A stretch of DNA of 64,000 nt from Vibrio barjaei (GCF_001639065.2 NZ_LQXO02000045.1:20947-84946); one strand, 5' to 3'. Positions 17,858-27,425 are shown, numbered from the stretch's first letter. Translations and numbers: made by a program. Notes: generated by a model from the letters alone, not told the origin.

Positions 17858-18388
17858 ATGAACACCAAAACTAAAATTGCATTTCTTCTCGCTTCCGCGC
17901 TGACACTCAGTGGCTGTGTCGGTAGTAATGCTGTGACCGAAAAACTGATGGGCTTCAACGTTAAAGTCGTGGATAACCGTTACGCACGTGCAGGCGTTAA
18001 CTTCCTGCTATCACCTGTCTATGGTTTCACGCTAGTGGCAGACTTATTCGTTGTGAACTCCATTGAATTCTGGTCTGGTACCAACCCAATTAACGGTAAG
18101 CCTCATGTGTTTGATACAAAAACAGAGACCTATTTAGAAGTGAATGACAAGGTGGATTCTAGCCTGCACGATGCACCGATTGATCCACTGACAATGAGCA
18201 CTCCTAACTCAGGTACCATTCGTTACCTTGATGAAAACACGATTGAAATGGAAGTGACCTTGGCGGATGGTCAGCAATCAAAAGTGATCGGTGTAAAAGA
18301 AGGCGACAAGATCAGTTACTACATTGATGACCAACTTGTGTCTCAAACAACGCTTGATGCGCTAGAGCATGAGTTCTCAGAATCGTAG
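17858..18388 (+). CDS. DUF3332 family lipoprotein (copy 1)
   Basis: This is a 176-residue predicted lipoprotein: signal peptide MNTKTKIAFLLASALTLSGC with the lipobox LSGC. The DUF3332 core includes VDNRYARAGVNFLLSPVYG and ADLFVVNSIEFWSGTNPI. It is a paralogue of the gene at 29879-30379, which shares VDNRYARAG, LSPVY and NSIEFWTGTNP. The function of the family is unknown; a cell-envelope location is expected. An unusual 60-bp hairpin lies in its leader. The next gene, a LysR regulator on the same strand, starts 63 bp downstream, but no functional link is evident. Confidence 0.87.
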   Translation: MNTKTKIAFLLASALTLSGCVGSNAVTEKLMGFNVKVVDNRYARAGVNFLLSPVYGFTLVADLFVVNSIEFWSGTNPINGKPHVFDTKTETYLEVNDKVDSSLHDAPIDPLTMSTPNSGTIRYLDENTIEMEVTLADGQQSKVIGVKEGDKISYYIDDQLVSQTTLDALEHEFSES

Positions 18389-18451
18389 GAAATAATCTCT
18401 ACCTTTCCTATAGTTAACTGAGTAACCATGGAAGGTTACCTACTTTAACTC

Positions 18452-19378
18452 ATGGCACATTCTATGACTCAATACAGTGACAAGATTGATTTAAACCTTT
18501 TTCGAACCTTCGCTGCCGTGTACAAACATGACTCGATTAGTCGTGCAGCAGAAGAGCTCAACGTCACTCCAGCATCAGTAAGCCAATCAGTTAAAAAGCT
18601 TTCCACTGCACTCAACACCTCGTTATTTATGCGTCGAGGCCGCGGCATAACCCCAACCCTACAAGCTCATCATTTAATGGAACGCATTGCCCCTCTGCTT
18701 CATGAATTCGAAGTTATTACCAATGACTGCCTTCATGACGTTCACCAATCAACGCCACGAAAAGTGGTGGTTCAAGCACCTGAACCCATCATATTTGAGC
18801 ACATAAAAAGCACCGAGCTTGCCAATCAAACTCAAACTCGTTTCCGTCTCGAATGGTTGGATATCCTTTATAGTAATAGCGATAGCTACGAGACTTTAAA
18901 ATTCAAACACGCCGATGCCATCATAGACATTTTCCAGCTCGCTGAACCGAACATTTGCAACGACCTGTTATTTGAGGATGAAATTGTGGTGATCGCTGCG
19001 AAAAACCATCCACGAGTAGGCTCCACCATCTCACCAGAGCAATTTGCCGAAGAGTCGCACATCATATTGAATTACCAATTTGGAGAGTCTTCGCTGTTTG
19101 AAATGCTGTATAACTCACCGCCGCCTAAACGACGTATCTTGAGCACGCAAACCTCTCTGACATCCATGTTGTCACTCACCTCAGAAAGTGAAGCACTGTG
19201 CCTCTGTACCAGACGATTCGCTGAGCAGCATGCCACTCGGCTGCCCATTAAGATTCTGCCATTTCCGGGCCCGGTTGAACCCGTCAAATTCTGGCTTATC
19301 TACCCAGCCCAGAGCCGAGATTCACGCGCGATAAAATGGCTTCACTCCACACTTGTTGATTGGGTACAGCAACAATGA
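18452..19378 (+). CDS. LysR-family transcriptional regulator
   Basis: This is a 308-residue LysR regulator. The N-terminal winged helix-turn-helix is at about residues 12-70 (LNLFRTFAAVYKHDSISRAAEEL and onward, then NVTPASVSQSVKKL), followed by a type-2 periplasmic-binding-fold effector domain. It starts at ATG 18452; a second ATG four codons later is possible. It converges on uhpC with a gap of only 22 bp. The target genes cannot be named: the adjacent uhp genes have their own two-component control, and no LysR box is obvious next to the gene. Confidence 0.88.
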   Translation: MAHSMTQYSDKIDLNLFRTFAAVYKHDSISRAAEELNVTPASVSQSVKKLSTALNTSLFMRRGRGITPTLQAHHLMERIAPLLHEFEVITNDCLHDVHQSTPRKVVVQAPEPIIFEHIKSTELANQTQTRFRLEWLDILYSNSDSYETLKFKHADAIIDIFQLAEPNICNDLLFEDEIVVIAAKNHPRVGSTISPEQFAEESHIILNYQFGESSLFEMLYNSPPPKRRILSTQTSLTSMLSLTSESEALCLCTRRFAEQHATRLPIKILPFPGPVEPVKFWLIYPAQSRDSRAIKWLHSTLVDWVQQQ

Positions 19379-19400
19379 GCTCTGGTCATCAAACCGTGTA

Positions 19401-20711
19401 TTAACGCTGACTGAATTGTGCTTGTAAGAAGGGTAACAGTAATAGACCAATGACAGCAGAACAGACCGATATCACCACGAAAAATCCTGTCCAATGGAAC
19501 TGCTCTAATACCATCGCCAGTGGGTAACCAGCAAGTGCTGCCCCCATATAGGCAAACAGTCCGACAAACCCTGTGGCAGCACCTGCTGAGTCTTTATGTG
19601 AACACTCAGCCGCCGCCATACCAATGAGCATCTGCGGTCCAAACACAAAGAAACCAATGGCAAAGAAACCGGCAGACTGAAACACAAAGTTGGTTAACGG
19701 CATCAACCAGAGCGCCGCAACAGACAGGAAAATTCCCATAGCGAAAATCAGGTTCATCGGCCCACGGTTACCGCCAAATAGCTTGTCTGAGCCCCAACCC
19801 GCCACTAAAGAACCTACAAAGCCACCCACTTCAAACAAAGATACTGACGCATTGGCATTGATTAAACTGTAATGATGCTGCTCAGTTAAATACAGGTTAC
19901 CCCAGTCATTAATTGCCGTACGCACGATGTAAACCAACACGTAGCTAAATGCGAGCAACCAGATGTATTTATTGTTGAGAACATACGACCATAGAATCTG
20001 TTTCGGCTTCAGCCCAACTCCATCGTTTTCTTGAGCCAGTTCTAACTTATCGTTGCGCCATTGACCTACCGTAGGCAGTCCCATTGATGTGGGTTTATCA
20101 CGCAGTCGCCAACAGAGAAATAAACCTATTAGCACGCTTATTACACCCGGAATAATAAACCCTTCGCGCCAACTATAATGAAAGGTTAGAAAGCCCACCA
20201 GCAAAGGAATCATCGCGCCACCGACATTATGTGCCGTATTCCAAAGCGACCAGAAAAATCCTCTTTCGGTTCTGGAGTACCAAGTGGTCAAAAGCTTGGA
20301 ACACGACGGCCAGCCCCAACCTTGGAACCAAGCATTAAGAATCCATAAACTGGCAAGTACAAACAGCGAACTCGACAAACCAAAGACAATATTAACCACT
20401 CCACTGGCAATAAGTCCGATACCCATAAAGTAACGAGGATTTGAACGGTCTGAAATAATACCTGAGACAAATTTTGATAGTCCATACGTCAAATAGAACA
20501 TGGTACCCATCATGCCGATGTCTCCCTTGTCTAAACCAAGGTCGGCAATAAGTGCAGGCGCGGTGTAATTGAAGGTTTTTCGGGTGAGGTAAAAACCGGC
20601 ATAGCCGAGATACATCCCCAGCATGATGTGAAAACGCCAGTACCGATAGCGAGTATCGACACTCGCGCTATCTTGATGTTTCATCTGTTGCTCTGCTACT
20701 TTGACTGTCAT
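19401..20711 (-). CDS. uhpC: hexose-phosphate sensor, UhpC-like MFS protein
   Basis: This is a 436-residue major facilitator protein of the organophosphate:phosphate antiporter family, acting with UhpB as the membrane sensor of external glucose-6-phosphate. Evidence is the GlpT/UhpC-type sequence (YAGFYLTRKTFNYTAPALI, WFQGWGWPSCSKLLTTWYS) and the position directly after uhpB. The start is ATG 20711, preceded by GGGGGTAGG; the frame is open further upstream, but that would overlap uhpB. The spacing from the uhpB stop is 13 bp. It is the last gene of uhpABC. The assignment as sensor rather than second transporter rests on the operon. Confidence 0.88.
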   Translation of the reverse strand: MTVKVAEQQMKHQDSASVDTRYRYWRFHIMLGMYLGYAGFYLTRKTFNYTAPALIADLGLDKGDIGMMGTMFYLTYGLSKFVSGIISDRSNPRYFMGIGLIASGVVNIVFGLSSSLFVLASLWILNAWFQGWGWPSCSKLLTTWYSRTERGFFWSLWNTAHNVGGAMIPLLVGFLTFHYSWREGFIIPGVISVLIGLFLCWRLRDKPTSMGLPTVGQWRNDKLELAQENDGVGLKPKQILWSYVLNNKYIWLLAFSYVLVYIVRTAINDWGNLYLTEQHHYSLINANASVSLFEVGGFVGSLVAGWGSDKLFGGNRGPMNLIFAMGIFLSVAALWLMPLTNFVFQSAGFFAIGFFVFGPQMLIGMAAAECSHKDSAGAATGFVGLFAYMGAALAGYPLAMVLEQFHWTGFFVVISVCSAVIGLLLLPFLQAQFSQR

Positions 20712-20724
20712 GAACCTACCCCCG

Positions 20725-22236
20725 CTACACCAATGGAAGTCGTGCATCAATTTCGGTGCCACGTTGCGTTTCATCCCCGTCCACGACGCTGCGAATCTCA
20801 AACTGACCACCTAACGCTTGAACACGCTCTTTCATGCCTTTGAGGCCAAACCCTTTTTGGCTATCTTGAAGCGGAAAGCCAATACCATCATCCGCAATTG
20901 TTAGCGTAATCGTCGCATCAATAACGAGCTTTATTCTTACCTGTTTGGCTTGAGCGTATTTGAGAATGTTATTCAACGCTTCTTGGCATAAACGGAACAA
21001 AGTAACCTCCATCATATCTGAGAGTACTCGCTGGCTAACATTGTCGACAGTAAAGTCAACTTCAATGCCAAGCTGTTCAAACTCCATCTCACGCACCATT
21101 TGCTGAATCGCGGAGATCACGTCTAAATCATCCAAGGTTTTTGGTCTTAATCGAGTGAGCAGTCCTTTTGTGGTGTCATAGACATTAAGAGACAAGGATT
21201 CAATGGTATCAGCGCAACCAATGCTCAAATCAGGATTGTTGACGCGCTTAATAATGCTCGCTTGCGTTCGAATAGCAGTGATATTCTGACCAATTTCATC
21301 ATGCAGTTCGCGAGCAATGTCTTTACGCACTGACTCTTCCGCTTGCACCAACTGTTTCGCTAAGTGCTTGTTGCGAGTTAGTTCAGAGCGTAGCTGATGG
21401 TTTAAATCACGCTGTCTCTGCACCGCCATACCCAGCAATATTCCCGTTAATGATTGAGCACTTATCGATAGCAGCAGGTCCGTGACTTCCAGCTGTGACA
21501 CACCACTACGCGCCGCTATTAATGCACAGCTATTAAGAAGCGTGCCTAGCAGAGCGCCTTGCCATCCATAACGAAACGCAAGCAAGATGATAGGTATTGC
21601 CAAGCAAAACGGGGCAAAGCGCCGAAGCTCGTCGGGTAGCCCGACTTGCAGAGAAATACTCACTGCAAACAGCGCAATGAACAGCAAAATAGGCTTATAG
21701 TGAAATTCGATTGGTTGATGGATGAGGTTAGACGTCAAAGGTCGCCAGGTACTTTGAAACAGGTAATTCCAGATGAGGTAACAGCTCGGCACCAGCATAA
21801 GCCCCGCGGTAATACTCACCAAACCGACGAAACTCAGAGAGTCACTATGACTGCCGACAGCAAGCATGTTAATCAGAGCGCAGGCAACAATCGCTGCGGC
21901 TTGAATAAGTAATCGTCGCCACTGAGCGCCTTGATAATAACGCTCAGCAACCAAGGCCACAGGAATACTTAACACACTAGCAACCAATATGGCCGACCAC
22001 TGAGGCTGCGCAAGCAAAATAGCCAGAGAGATGGTTAAGCACCACTCAGCGGCATAAACGGCACCCCAGTATTTTTTAGCGGCATGCAGGGTAATCCCAA
22101 GCCTAAGGGCAAACGGGAAAAACAGAATTGCCAACTCGGCGTCGTTAACGAAGTAATAGGAAATCACCCATAAGCAAAACCAACTGCACAGGGTTATCAG
22201 CCATGCACTGGCGCTGGCAACGAGGTAAGTTCGCAT
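20725..22236 (-). CDS. uhpB: UhpB-like sensor histidine kinase
   Basis: This is a 503-residue inner-membrane kinase that phosphorylates UhpA in response to UhpC. About 275 residues of hydrophobic N-terminal region (a MASE1-type, roughly eight-span domain) are followed by a HisKA_3 dimerisation and phosphoacceptor domain with the His in RELHDEIGQNITAIRTQ (about residue 309). The HATPase domain ends with LTIADDGIGFPL and GFGLKGMKERV. Its ATG shares a base with the uhpA stop codon (TAATG), so the two are coupled. The length and domain order match E. coli UhpB (about 500). Confidence 0.92.
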   Translation of the reverse strand: MRTYLVASASAWLITLCSWFCLWVISYYFVNDAELAILFFPFALRLGITLHAAKKYWGAVYAAEWCLTISLAILLAQPQWSAILVASVLSIPVALVAERYYQGAQWRRLLIQAAAIVACALINMLAVGSHSDSLSFVGLVSITAGLMLVPSCYLIWNYLFQSTWRPLTSNLIHQPIEFHYKPILLFIALFAVSISLQVGLPDELRRFAPFCLAIPIILLAFRYGWQGALLGTLLNSCALIAARSGVSQLEVTDLLLSISAQSLTGILLGMAVQRQRDLNHQLRSELTRNKHLAKQLVQAEESVRKDIARELHDEIGQNITAIRTQASIIKRVNNPDLSIGCADTIESLSLNVYDTTKGLLTRLRPKTLDDLDVISAIQQMVREMEFEQLGIEVDFTVDNVSQRVLSDMMEVTLFRLCQEALNNILKYAQAKQVRIKLVIDATITLTIADDGIGFPLQDSQKGFGLKGMKERVQALGGQFEIRSVVDGDETQRGTEIDARLPLV

Positions 22237-22847
22237 TACAACGTCGCTTCTGCCCTAAACAACTTGGCAAGTTCCACATTGTTTTTGACGGCAAGTTTAT
22301 CCAGTGCATTAGCACGATGGACATGAACGGTTTTATGACTTAATCCAAGTTCGGCCGCTACCGCCTTCACATCGAGTCCCGTCGCCAAGAGCTCTGACAC
22401 TTCATATTCACGTTTAGTGAGTCGAGATAAGGCTTGTTGGAACGGTCTTGGAGAAGCCAGTTTCATGGCAATATCCGGGGTAAGATAACAACCGCCGTTG
22501 GCACTGGTTCGCACCGCTTGAATCAGTTCATCAGGACTGCAACGTTTGGTCAAATAACCAAGTGCGCCTAATTCCAATGCCTTTTCCACCATGGCAGGAG
22601 AATCATGCACACTGAGCATCACACAGGCAATGCCCTTAGGCATCGACTCTAATAACGTGAGACCACTTTCGTCCGGCATCGAAATATCCAGAATACATAC
22701 CTGCACACCACTGCCCGGCAGCCCTCTTTTAGCATCTTCAACCGAGCTAAACTCACCCACTACATTAATGTCTTCCTCTAGATTGAATAATTGAGCAAAT
22801 CCAGAACGTACGATGATGTGGTCATCCACTAAAACAACATTGATCAT
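22236..22847 (-). CDS. uhpA: UhpA-like response regulator (LuxR/NarL family)
   Basis: This is a 203-residue response regulator. The receiver domain has the acidic pair VDDH near residue 8 and the phosphoacceptor Asp54 in CILDISMPDE. The C-terminal LuxR-type HTH is near residues 145-195 (LTKREYEVSELLATGLDVKA then ELGLSHKTVHVHRANA). Phosphorylated UhpA activates uhpT in E. coli. The start is ATG 22847 (MINVVLVDDH), matching the family; the frame is open to 22913 but adds 22 unlikely residues. It is separated from the upstream uhpT by a strong terminator, so it probably has its own promoter or partial read-through. Confidence 0.92.
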   Translation of the reverse strand: MINVVLVDDHIIVRSGFAQLFNLEEDINVVGEFSSVEDAKRGLPGSGVQVCILDISMPDESGLTLLESMPKGIACVMLSVHDSPAMVEKALELGALGYLTKRCSPDELIQAVRTSANGGCYLTPDIAMKLASPRPFQQALSRLTKREYEVSELLATGLDVKAVAAELGLSHKTVHVHRANALDKLAVKNNVELAKLFRAEATL

Positions 22848-22928
22848 GATGAAATACCGACTAGAGAAAGGCGAAAAATGGGGTAACTTAACGCCGACGC
22901 ATCGATTAAGCAAATAGCGTTTGGTTCT

Positions 22929-22996
22929 AAAAAAAGCGCTATCTATGATTCCAATGGCTCAGGCAAACCAAATGCGAAATCGTAGACAGCGCTTTT
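22929..22996 (-). terminator. terminator between uhpT and uhpA
   Basis: A long, nearly perfect stem (22936-22950 with 22978-22992, 13 of 15 pairs) surrounds a 27-base loop. On the minus strand it is followed by seven T residues, so it terminates uhpT. A plus-strand T-tract is also present but shorter. Confidence 0.8.
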
Positions 22997-23006
22997 CAGG
23001 GGTATA

Positions 23007-24398
23007 TTAAGCCGTAGCTTGTTGTAACTGCTTCTTAGCTTTACGAATTTTCTTCTCTTCAGCGATAGCAACGAAGACAAGTAGACCGATACAAATCGCC
23101 GCAGAAGTATCCAGCGCCGCAAAGGTACCTTTCCATCCTGTTAGACCAAAGATAGGCGTACCATCAGCAATCATACCTAAACCTAACTTCGCGAAGCTGT
23201 CACCAATTAGGTAAGCAAACGTACCTTTCACGCCGTCGGCAACGCTGATGGCTTTCTTAGGAACGAAACCTACTGCCGCTACACCAATAAGTAGTTGAGG
23301 ACCAAAGACTAAAAATCCTAGGACAAATAGCGATGCAAGATACATGAACTCGCTTGTCGCATGCTGATAAAACTCCAAGCTTACAATGATAAGTGCTAAT
23401 GACACACACGCCACCAAAGCGCGGCGACCATTTGCCAAATCAGACAGATAACCCCAAAGTAAAGTACCCACTAACGCACCTACTTCGAATAAAGTGAAGC
23501 CAGAGATTGCCGTTTCTTTGGATAGACCAAGTTCTTGGTAGGCATAAACTGTTGACCATTGGTCGATACCGATACGCACGATATACAAGAAGATATTGGC
23601 AAAACACAGTAGCCAAATCACTTTGTTTTTAAGTACATATTCAACAAAGATCTCTCGCTTAGTCATTTGGTTTTCTTCAGCCGCTTCGTCTTCTTCACTC
23701 ACTGCTTCATCAAATAACTCTTCTACTTTACCTAGACCGTAAGCTTCTGGAGAGTCACTACCGTAACGAAGGCCAAAGAAACCAACCACCAAAGCAATCA
23801 AAGATGGGAACACAAACATACCAATAACGTGACCATCAAACAGGTAGTTAGCACCGAATAGTGCAACACCCGCCGCACCTGCACCACCTACGTTGTGCGA
23901 CATGTTCCAAAGACCAAGGTATGAACCACGCTTGTTACGCGGCGTCCACTTAGTAATGGTTGAGTAACTAGAAGGTCCACCGGTACTTTGGAAGAAACCA
24001 CTCAGTGCATAAAACGCAATCATTAGGAATAGACTAACGCTGCCGCCACCCATACTGAAGCTGAAGCCAAGCATAGCAAGACCTGAAAGAATCAGCATAA
24101 AAGGTAGGAACTGTTTGGTGTTCTTTCCATCGGCATAATAAGACACCACGGTTTTACCAATACCGTAAGTGATGGAGAAACCAAGACCAATCAAACCAAG
24201 CTCTGTCATGGAAAGCCCGTAGTTCGAAATCATATCGTTTTGCGCGATATTGAAGTTCTTACGGATCAGGTACATGGTCATGTAACCGATAAAGACCACT
24301 AAATAGGACTGTAAGAAGGGTTTAAACCACATTTTGCGTCTTTGCTCGACGGGAAGATCCAACGTCGGCTTACGCACTTGCTCTAGAAATTTCAACAT
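23007..24398 (-). CDS. uhpT: hexose-phosphate:phosphate antiporter UhpT
   Basis: This is a 463-residue, 12-span major facilitator antiporter that imports glucose-6-phosphate and related sugar phosphates in exchange for phosphate. It closely follows E. coli UhpT in length and motif content (YLIRKNFNIAQNDMISNYG, GFFQSTGGPSSYSTITKWTP, VFGPQLLIGVAAVGFVPKKA). An acidic central loop (EAVSEEDEAAEENQ) is a local insertion. The gene lies upstream of uhpABC on the same strand, reversing the uhpABC-uhpT order of E. coli. A 27-bp perfect palindrome 176 bp upstream is a good candidate UhpA site. Confidence 0.95.
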   Translation of the reverse strand: MLKFLEQVRKPTLDLPVEQRRKMWFKPFLQSYLVVFIGYMTMYLIRKNFNIAQNDMISNYGLSMTELGLIGLGFSITYGIGKTVVSYYADGKNTKQFLPFMLILSGLAMLGFSFSMGGGSVSLFLMIAFYALSGFFQSTGGPSSYSTITKWTPRNKRGSYLGLWNMSHNVGGAGAAGVALFGANYLFDGHVIGMFVFPSLIALVVGFFGLRYGSDSPEAYGLGKVEELFDEAVSEEDEAAEENQMTKREIFVEYVLKNKVIWLLCFANIFLYIVRIGIDQWSTVYAYQELGLSKETAISGFTLFEVGALVGTLLWGYLSDLANGRRALVACVSLALIIVSLEFYQHATSEFMYLASLFVLGFLVFGPQLLIGVAAVGFVPKKAISVADGVKGTFAYLIGDSFAKLGLGMIADGTPIFGLTGWKGTFAALDTSAAICIGLLVFVAIAEEKKIRKAKKQLQQATA

Positions 24399-24573
24399 GA
24401 TGAATCCTTAGACTCTCAACATAAGGGGCAGCACAACCCAAAGAACGACGCATCGCCGCTCTTGGTAAAGTGCAAAAAGTAAATTCGTTTGAGGATCAGC
24501 GCTAATAACGCTGAAAATCTATGAGCAAGAGTGTAAGAATTGGCCGGGATAATGGCTTGAGAGGCGGTCTTAG

Positions 24574-24600
24574 GAGTACTAGGAAAAATTCCTAGTACTC
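24574..24600 (-). promoter_or_regulatory. perfect palindrome upstream of uhpT, candidate UhpA site
   Basis: Two perfect 12-bp arms, GAGTACTAGGAA and its reverse complement, flank AAA. The centre lies about 35 bp upstream of a plausible minus-strand -10 box (CATTAT, 24554-24549), the right place for an activator overlapping a weak -35 region. NarL/LuxR-type regulators such as UhpA bind inverted repeats of this kind. Binding by UhpA is inferred from position only. Confidence 0.55.
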
Positions 24601-24643
24601 GCTAGTTAACAAAGAATACGTGAATCACATCACAGATGTAGGG

Positions 24644-25816
24644 TTATACTAAGGCTTGTTTAATGCAAGTAAGTGCATGTTGTAACGTAGTCGCTGGACA
24701 ACCAAGGTTAAGGCGGACAAAGCCCGAACCTTCTTTGCCAAAGGCCGTGCCCATACTTGGCACCACGCCAGCATTGATAAAGCGCTGCTCCAGATCGTTG
24801 TCAGTAAGGCCAAGAGCTCGGCAATCCAACCACGCTAGGTAGCCCGCCTGAGGAGGTAAAAACTTCACCCCTGTATCTGTAAGCTCCGATTCCACAAAGC
24901 GTTGTAGCCGCTCAATATTTCCTTCTAGGTACTGCTTTAACTGCTCCAACCATTCGGCAGAATGTTGATAAGCCACAGTCGCGGCGACCATAGACAAGCT
25001 ATTAAACACATCCATGCCATGAGCATCTAATCGCCTTACAAAGCGCGCTCTCAGTTCCTCATTAGGAATAATGAAGTTCGAGATACGCAGTGACGAAAGG
25101 CCAAAGGTCTTGCTCGCTGCCGTTGCCACTACCAAACGTTGATTTAGGTTTTGCGGCAGTTTCAGCGCCGAATAGTGTTGTTGGCCGGAAAGCGTAAGAT
25201 CGCACCAAATTTCATCACTTAACAACCACACTTGATAGCGCTCGCAAAGCTCTGCAAGCTTTAGAACATCTTGCTGTGACCACACTCGTCCCGTTGGGTT
25301 GTGAGGATTACAAAAGATCATCGCCTTTACGCCTTGAGCAAAGCACTGCTCAAGGTGTTCAAAGTCAATACTGTACTCGCCGTTATCAAGCGTTAATGGA
25401 TTTTCCTTCACTACTCGGTCGTTGAACTCAATGATTTTGCGAAAGGAACCGTAGCCCGGAGACTGCATGACAATCTGGTCACCAATATTGGTGAGCATTT
25501 GCAGTGCGATCGATAACCCAGGCAACACACCATGGACCGTTGTGATCCACTCCTTATCGATATGGGTGTCATGCTGGGTAGCAAACCAGTCAGTGATGGC
25601 TTGATAATAGTCAGCATCTCGCTCTGCATAACCAAAGACACCATGCTCAGTGCGCTGCGTTAGCGCATCTAATACCACTTGTGGCGCTTTGAAATCATAG
25701 TCTGATACCCACATTGGGAGTAAATCCGATTGATGCAATCCTAGCTTCTGACCCATAAAATCCCATTTAAGCGAGCCAGTGTTACGACGTTCTAACGTTT
25801 GGTCGAAGCAATTCAT
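24644..25816 (-). CDS. MalY/PatB-type PLP-dependent C-S lyase or aminotransferase
   Basis: This is a 390-residue fold-type I PLP enzyme of the MalY/PatB family, whose members cleave the C-S bond of cystathionine or cysteine conjugates. Recognisable features are LPMWVSDYDFKAP at the N-terminus, NPHNPTGRVW, LSDEIWCDL and the PLP lysine in ASKTFGLSSLRISNF. The length matches E. coli MalY (390). It lies 12 bp after an NhaC-type transporter gene and below a LacI-type regulator, an arrangement like malI-malX-malY. The substrate is probably a sulfur amino acid imported by the neighbour, but this is inference. Confidence 0.88.
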   Translation of the reverse strand: MNCFDQTLERRNTGSLKWDFMGQKLGLHQSDLLPMWVSDYDFKAPQVVLDALTQRTEHGVFGYAERDADYYQAITDWFATQHDTHIDKEWITTVHGVLPGLSIALQMLTNIGDQIVMQSPGYGSFRKIIEFNDRVVKENPLTLDNGEYSIDFEHLEQCFAQGVKAMIFCNPHNPTGRVWSQQDVLKLAELCERYQVWLLSDEIWCDLTLSGQQHYSALKLPQNLNQRLVVATAASKTFGLSSLRISNFIIPNEELRARFVRRLDAHGMDVFNSLSMVAATVAYQHSAEWLEQLKQYLEGNIERLQRFVESELTDTGVKFLPPQAGYLAWLDCRALGLTDNDLEQRFINAGVVPSMGTAFGKEGSGFVRLNLGCPATTLQHALTCIKQALV

Positions 25817-25828
25817 TCAGCAGTTACC

Positions 25829-27292
25829 TTATTTTGTTGGGGTAGCAACAGTTTGTAATTCTGTATTATCTGTTGATTCTGGCTTTGCTTTCGCAATACC
25901 AAAACCAGTAAAGCCGTAAATCAGCGCGAAGATAACGCCGGTATAGCACTGAATCGCCCAAGGTAGATAATCAAGCGTTGCTACGCCTAGCGTGCCTGCC
26001 ATGTAAATACCTGCAGCAGTCCATGGTACTAGCGGTTCAATAATCGTGCCCGCGTCTTCGATAGTACGAGAGAGGTTCTTGGTATCTAGACCCATTTTTC
26101 GGTAAGCGTTTTGGAACAGTTCACCCGGAATCAATAGCGCTAATTTGCCGTCTGATGTGGTGAACACAACCGTGATCGTCGCGATAACCGTTGAAGCAAT
26201 CAGTTGACCCGTTGAGTGAATCAGATGCAGGAAGCGACCAAGTACCACGTTCAATGCGCCAGTTAAGCTCAAAATGCCTGCGAAAGAGAAGGCACAGAAT
26301 ACCAACAAGATAGTGCTCATCATTGAGAACAAACCACCACGGTTAAGCAGCTTCGCTACATCCGGAATGATGCCTGATACTTCATGACCATTCGCTTCAA
26401 ACATTGATAGATTAAAACCATCTACATACGCTTGGAAACCTTGTTGTAGCGAAAAGCCTTGAAGTAGCATGCCAAGTGCTATAGCAATCGCCGACGCTGC
26501 AAGCATGAGCGGTAATACTGGCTTTTTAGTAAGAGCACCCCAAAGGATCATCACTGGTGGAATAATAAGAACAATGTTGAGGTTATAAAGGCTTTCAAGG
26601 CCCGCCAAGATCTCAACGACTTTCTCTGGTTCGCTCACGCCTGCCACATCGGCACTTTGACCAGCAAAGAAAAACACGGTTGCGGCAATCACAAAGCCTG
26701 GCAAGGTAGTGTAGAGCATATGTTGGATGTGTTCGTACAAGGTTGTGCCTGATACCACTGGAGCAAAGTTGGTTGAATCAGACAGTGGCGAGATTTTATC
26801 GCCGAAATAAGCGCCGGAAACCACCGCACCCGCAGCGGCAGCAAGCGACACATCTAGGCCAGCCGCAACACCCATTAGTGCAACACCAACAGTACCTGCT
26901 GAACCCCAAGATGTACCGGTACATACCGATACTACGCTAGTCACGAAAAATGCAGCGATAAGGATGTACTCGGGACTGATCACTTTAAGTCCCCAATACA
27001 CCATATAAGGGATCGTGCCGCTCACCATCCAACTGGCGATAAGGCCGCCAACAGAAACAAGAATTAGGATGACTGGCATCGCCTTGGCAAGCTTCTCAAC
27101 AATAGCGCCAATAATGTCATCCCAGTTGTAGCCCATCTTCCAAGCGATGAAACCAGTAAATGCCGCAGAAATCAGCAGCAAGACTTCAATTCGTAGTCCT
27201 AGCGCTCCGTAGCCGATTGCCAAAAGCAAAAACATCACCGCGATAGGGGCGAGCGCTAAACCAAATGAGGGCAGAGGCTTTGAATTTGTCAT
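25829..27292 (-). CDS. nhaC: NhaC-family Na+/H+ antiporter or Na+-coupled amino acid transporter
   Basis: This is a 487-residue polytopic transporter of the NhaC family. Motifs include VVSVCTGTSWGSAGTVGVAL, VVSGAYFGDKISPLSDSTNF and the late block GTIIEPLVPWTAAGIYMAGT. Some NhaC members exchange organic acids or amino acids rather than only sodium and protons. The start is ATG 27292, with GAGG eight bases upstream; a TTG five codons earlier would include that ribosome binding site. The gene is first in a two-gene operon with the MalY/PatB-type enzyme. A pair of LacI-type operators lies between it and the upstream lacI-type gene. Confidence 0.87.
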   Translation of the reverse strand: MTNSKPLPSFGLALAPIAVMFLLLAIGYGALGLRIEVLLLISAAFTGFIAWKMGYNWDDIIGAIVEKLAKAMPVILILVSVGGLIASWMVSGTIPYMVYWGLKVISPEYILIAAFFVTSVVSVCTGTSWGSAGTVGVALMGVAAGLDVSLAAAAGAVVSGAYFGDKISPLSDSTNFAPVVSGTTLYEHIQHMLYTTLPGFVIAATVFFFAGQSADVAGVSEPEKVVEILAGLESLYNLNIVLIIPPVMILWGALTKKPVLPLMLAASAIAIALGMLLQGFSLQQGFQAYVDGFNLSMFEANGHEVSGIIPDVAKLLNRGGLFSMMSTILLVFCAFSFAGILSLTGALNVVLGRFLHLIHSTGQLIASTVIATITVVFTTSDGKLALLIPGELFQNAYRKMGLDTKNLSRTIEDAGTIIEPLVPWTAAGIYMAGTLGVATLDYLPWAIQCYTGVIFALIYGFTGFGIAKAKPESTDNTELQTVATPTK

Positions 27293-27380
27293 AATGTATA
27301 TCCTCAAAAAACTGTGTAGGGTTTGTTCGCAGAGATAATATCCCTAGCCTCACTCCAAAATTGAGAGCTAGATGGCCGTT

Positions 27381-27425
27381 TCATGTAAGCGCTTACATGA
27401 GGTTATCTGATGTGAACGTTCTCAC
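27381..27425 (-). promoter_or_regulatory. paired LacI-family operators upstream of nhaC
   Basis: A perfect 20-bp palindrome with half-site TCATGTAAGC lies at 27381-27400; its centre is the CG step typical of LacI/PurR-family operators. A second, imperfect palindrome with core GAACGTTC (27412-27425) is centred 28 bp away. Both sit between the end of the LacI-type gene and the nhaC start, so the regulator probably controls the nhaC operon. Confidence 0.7.
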
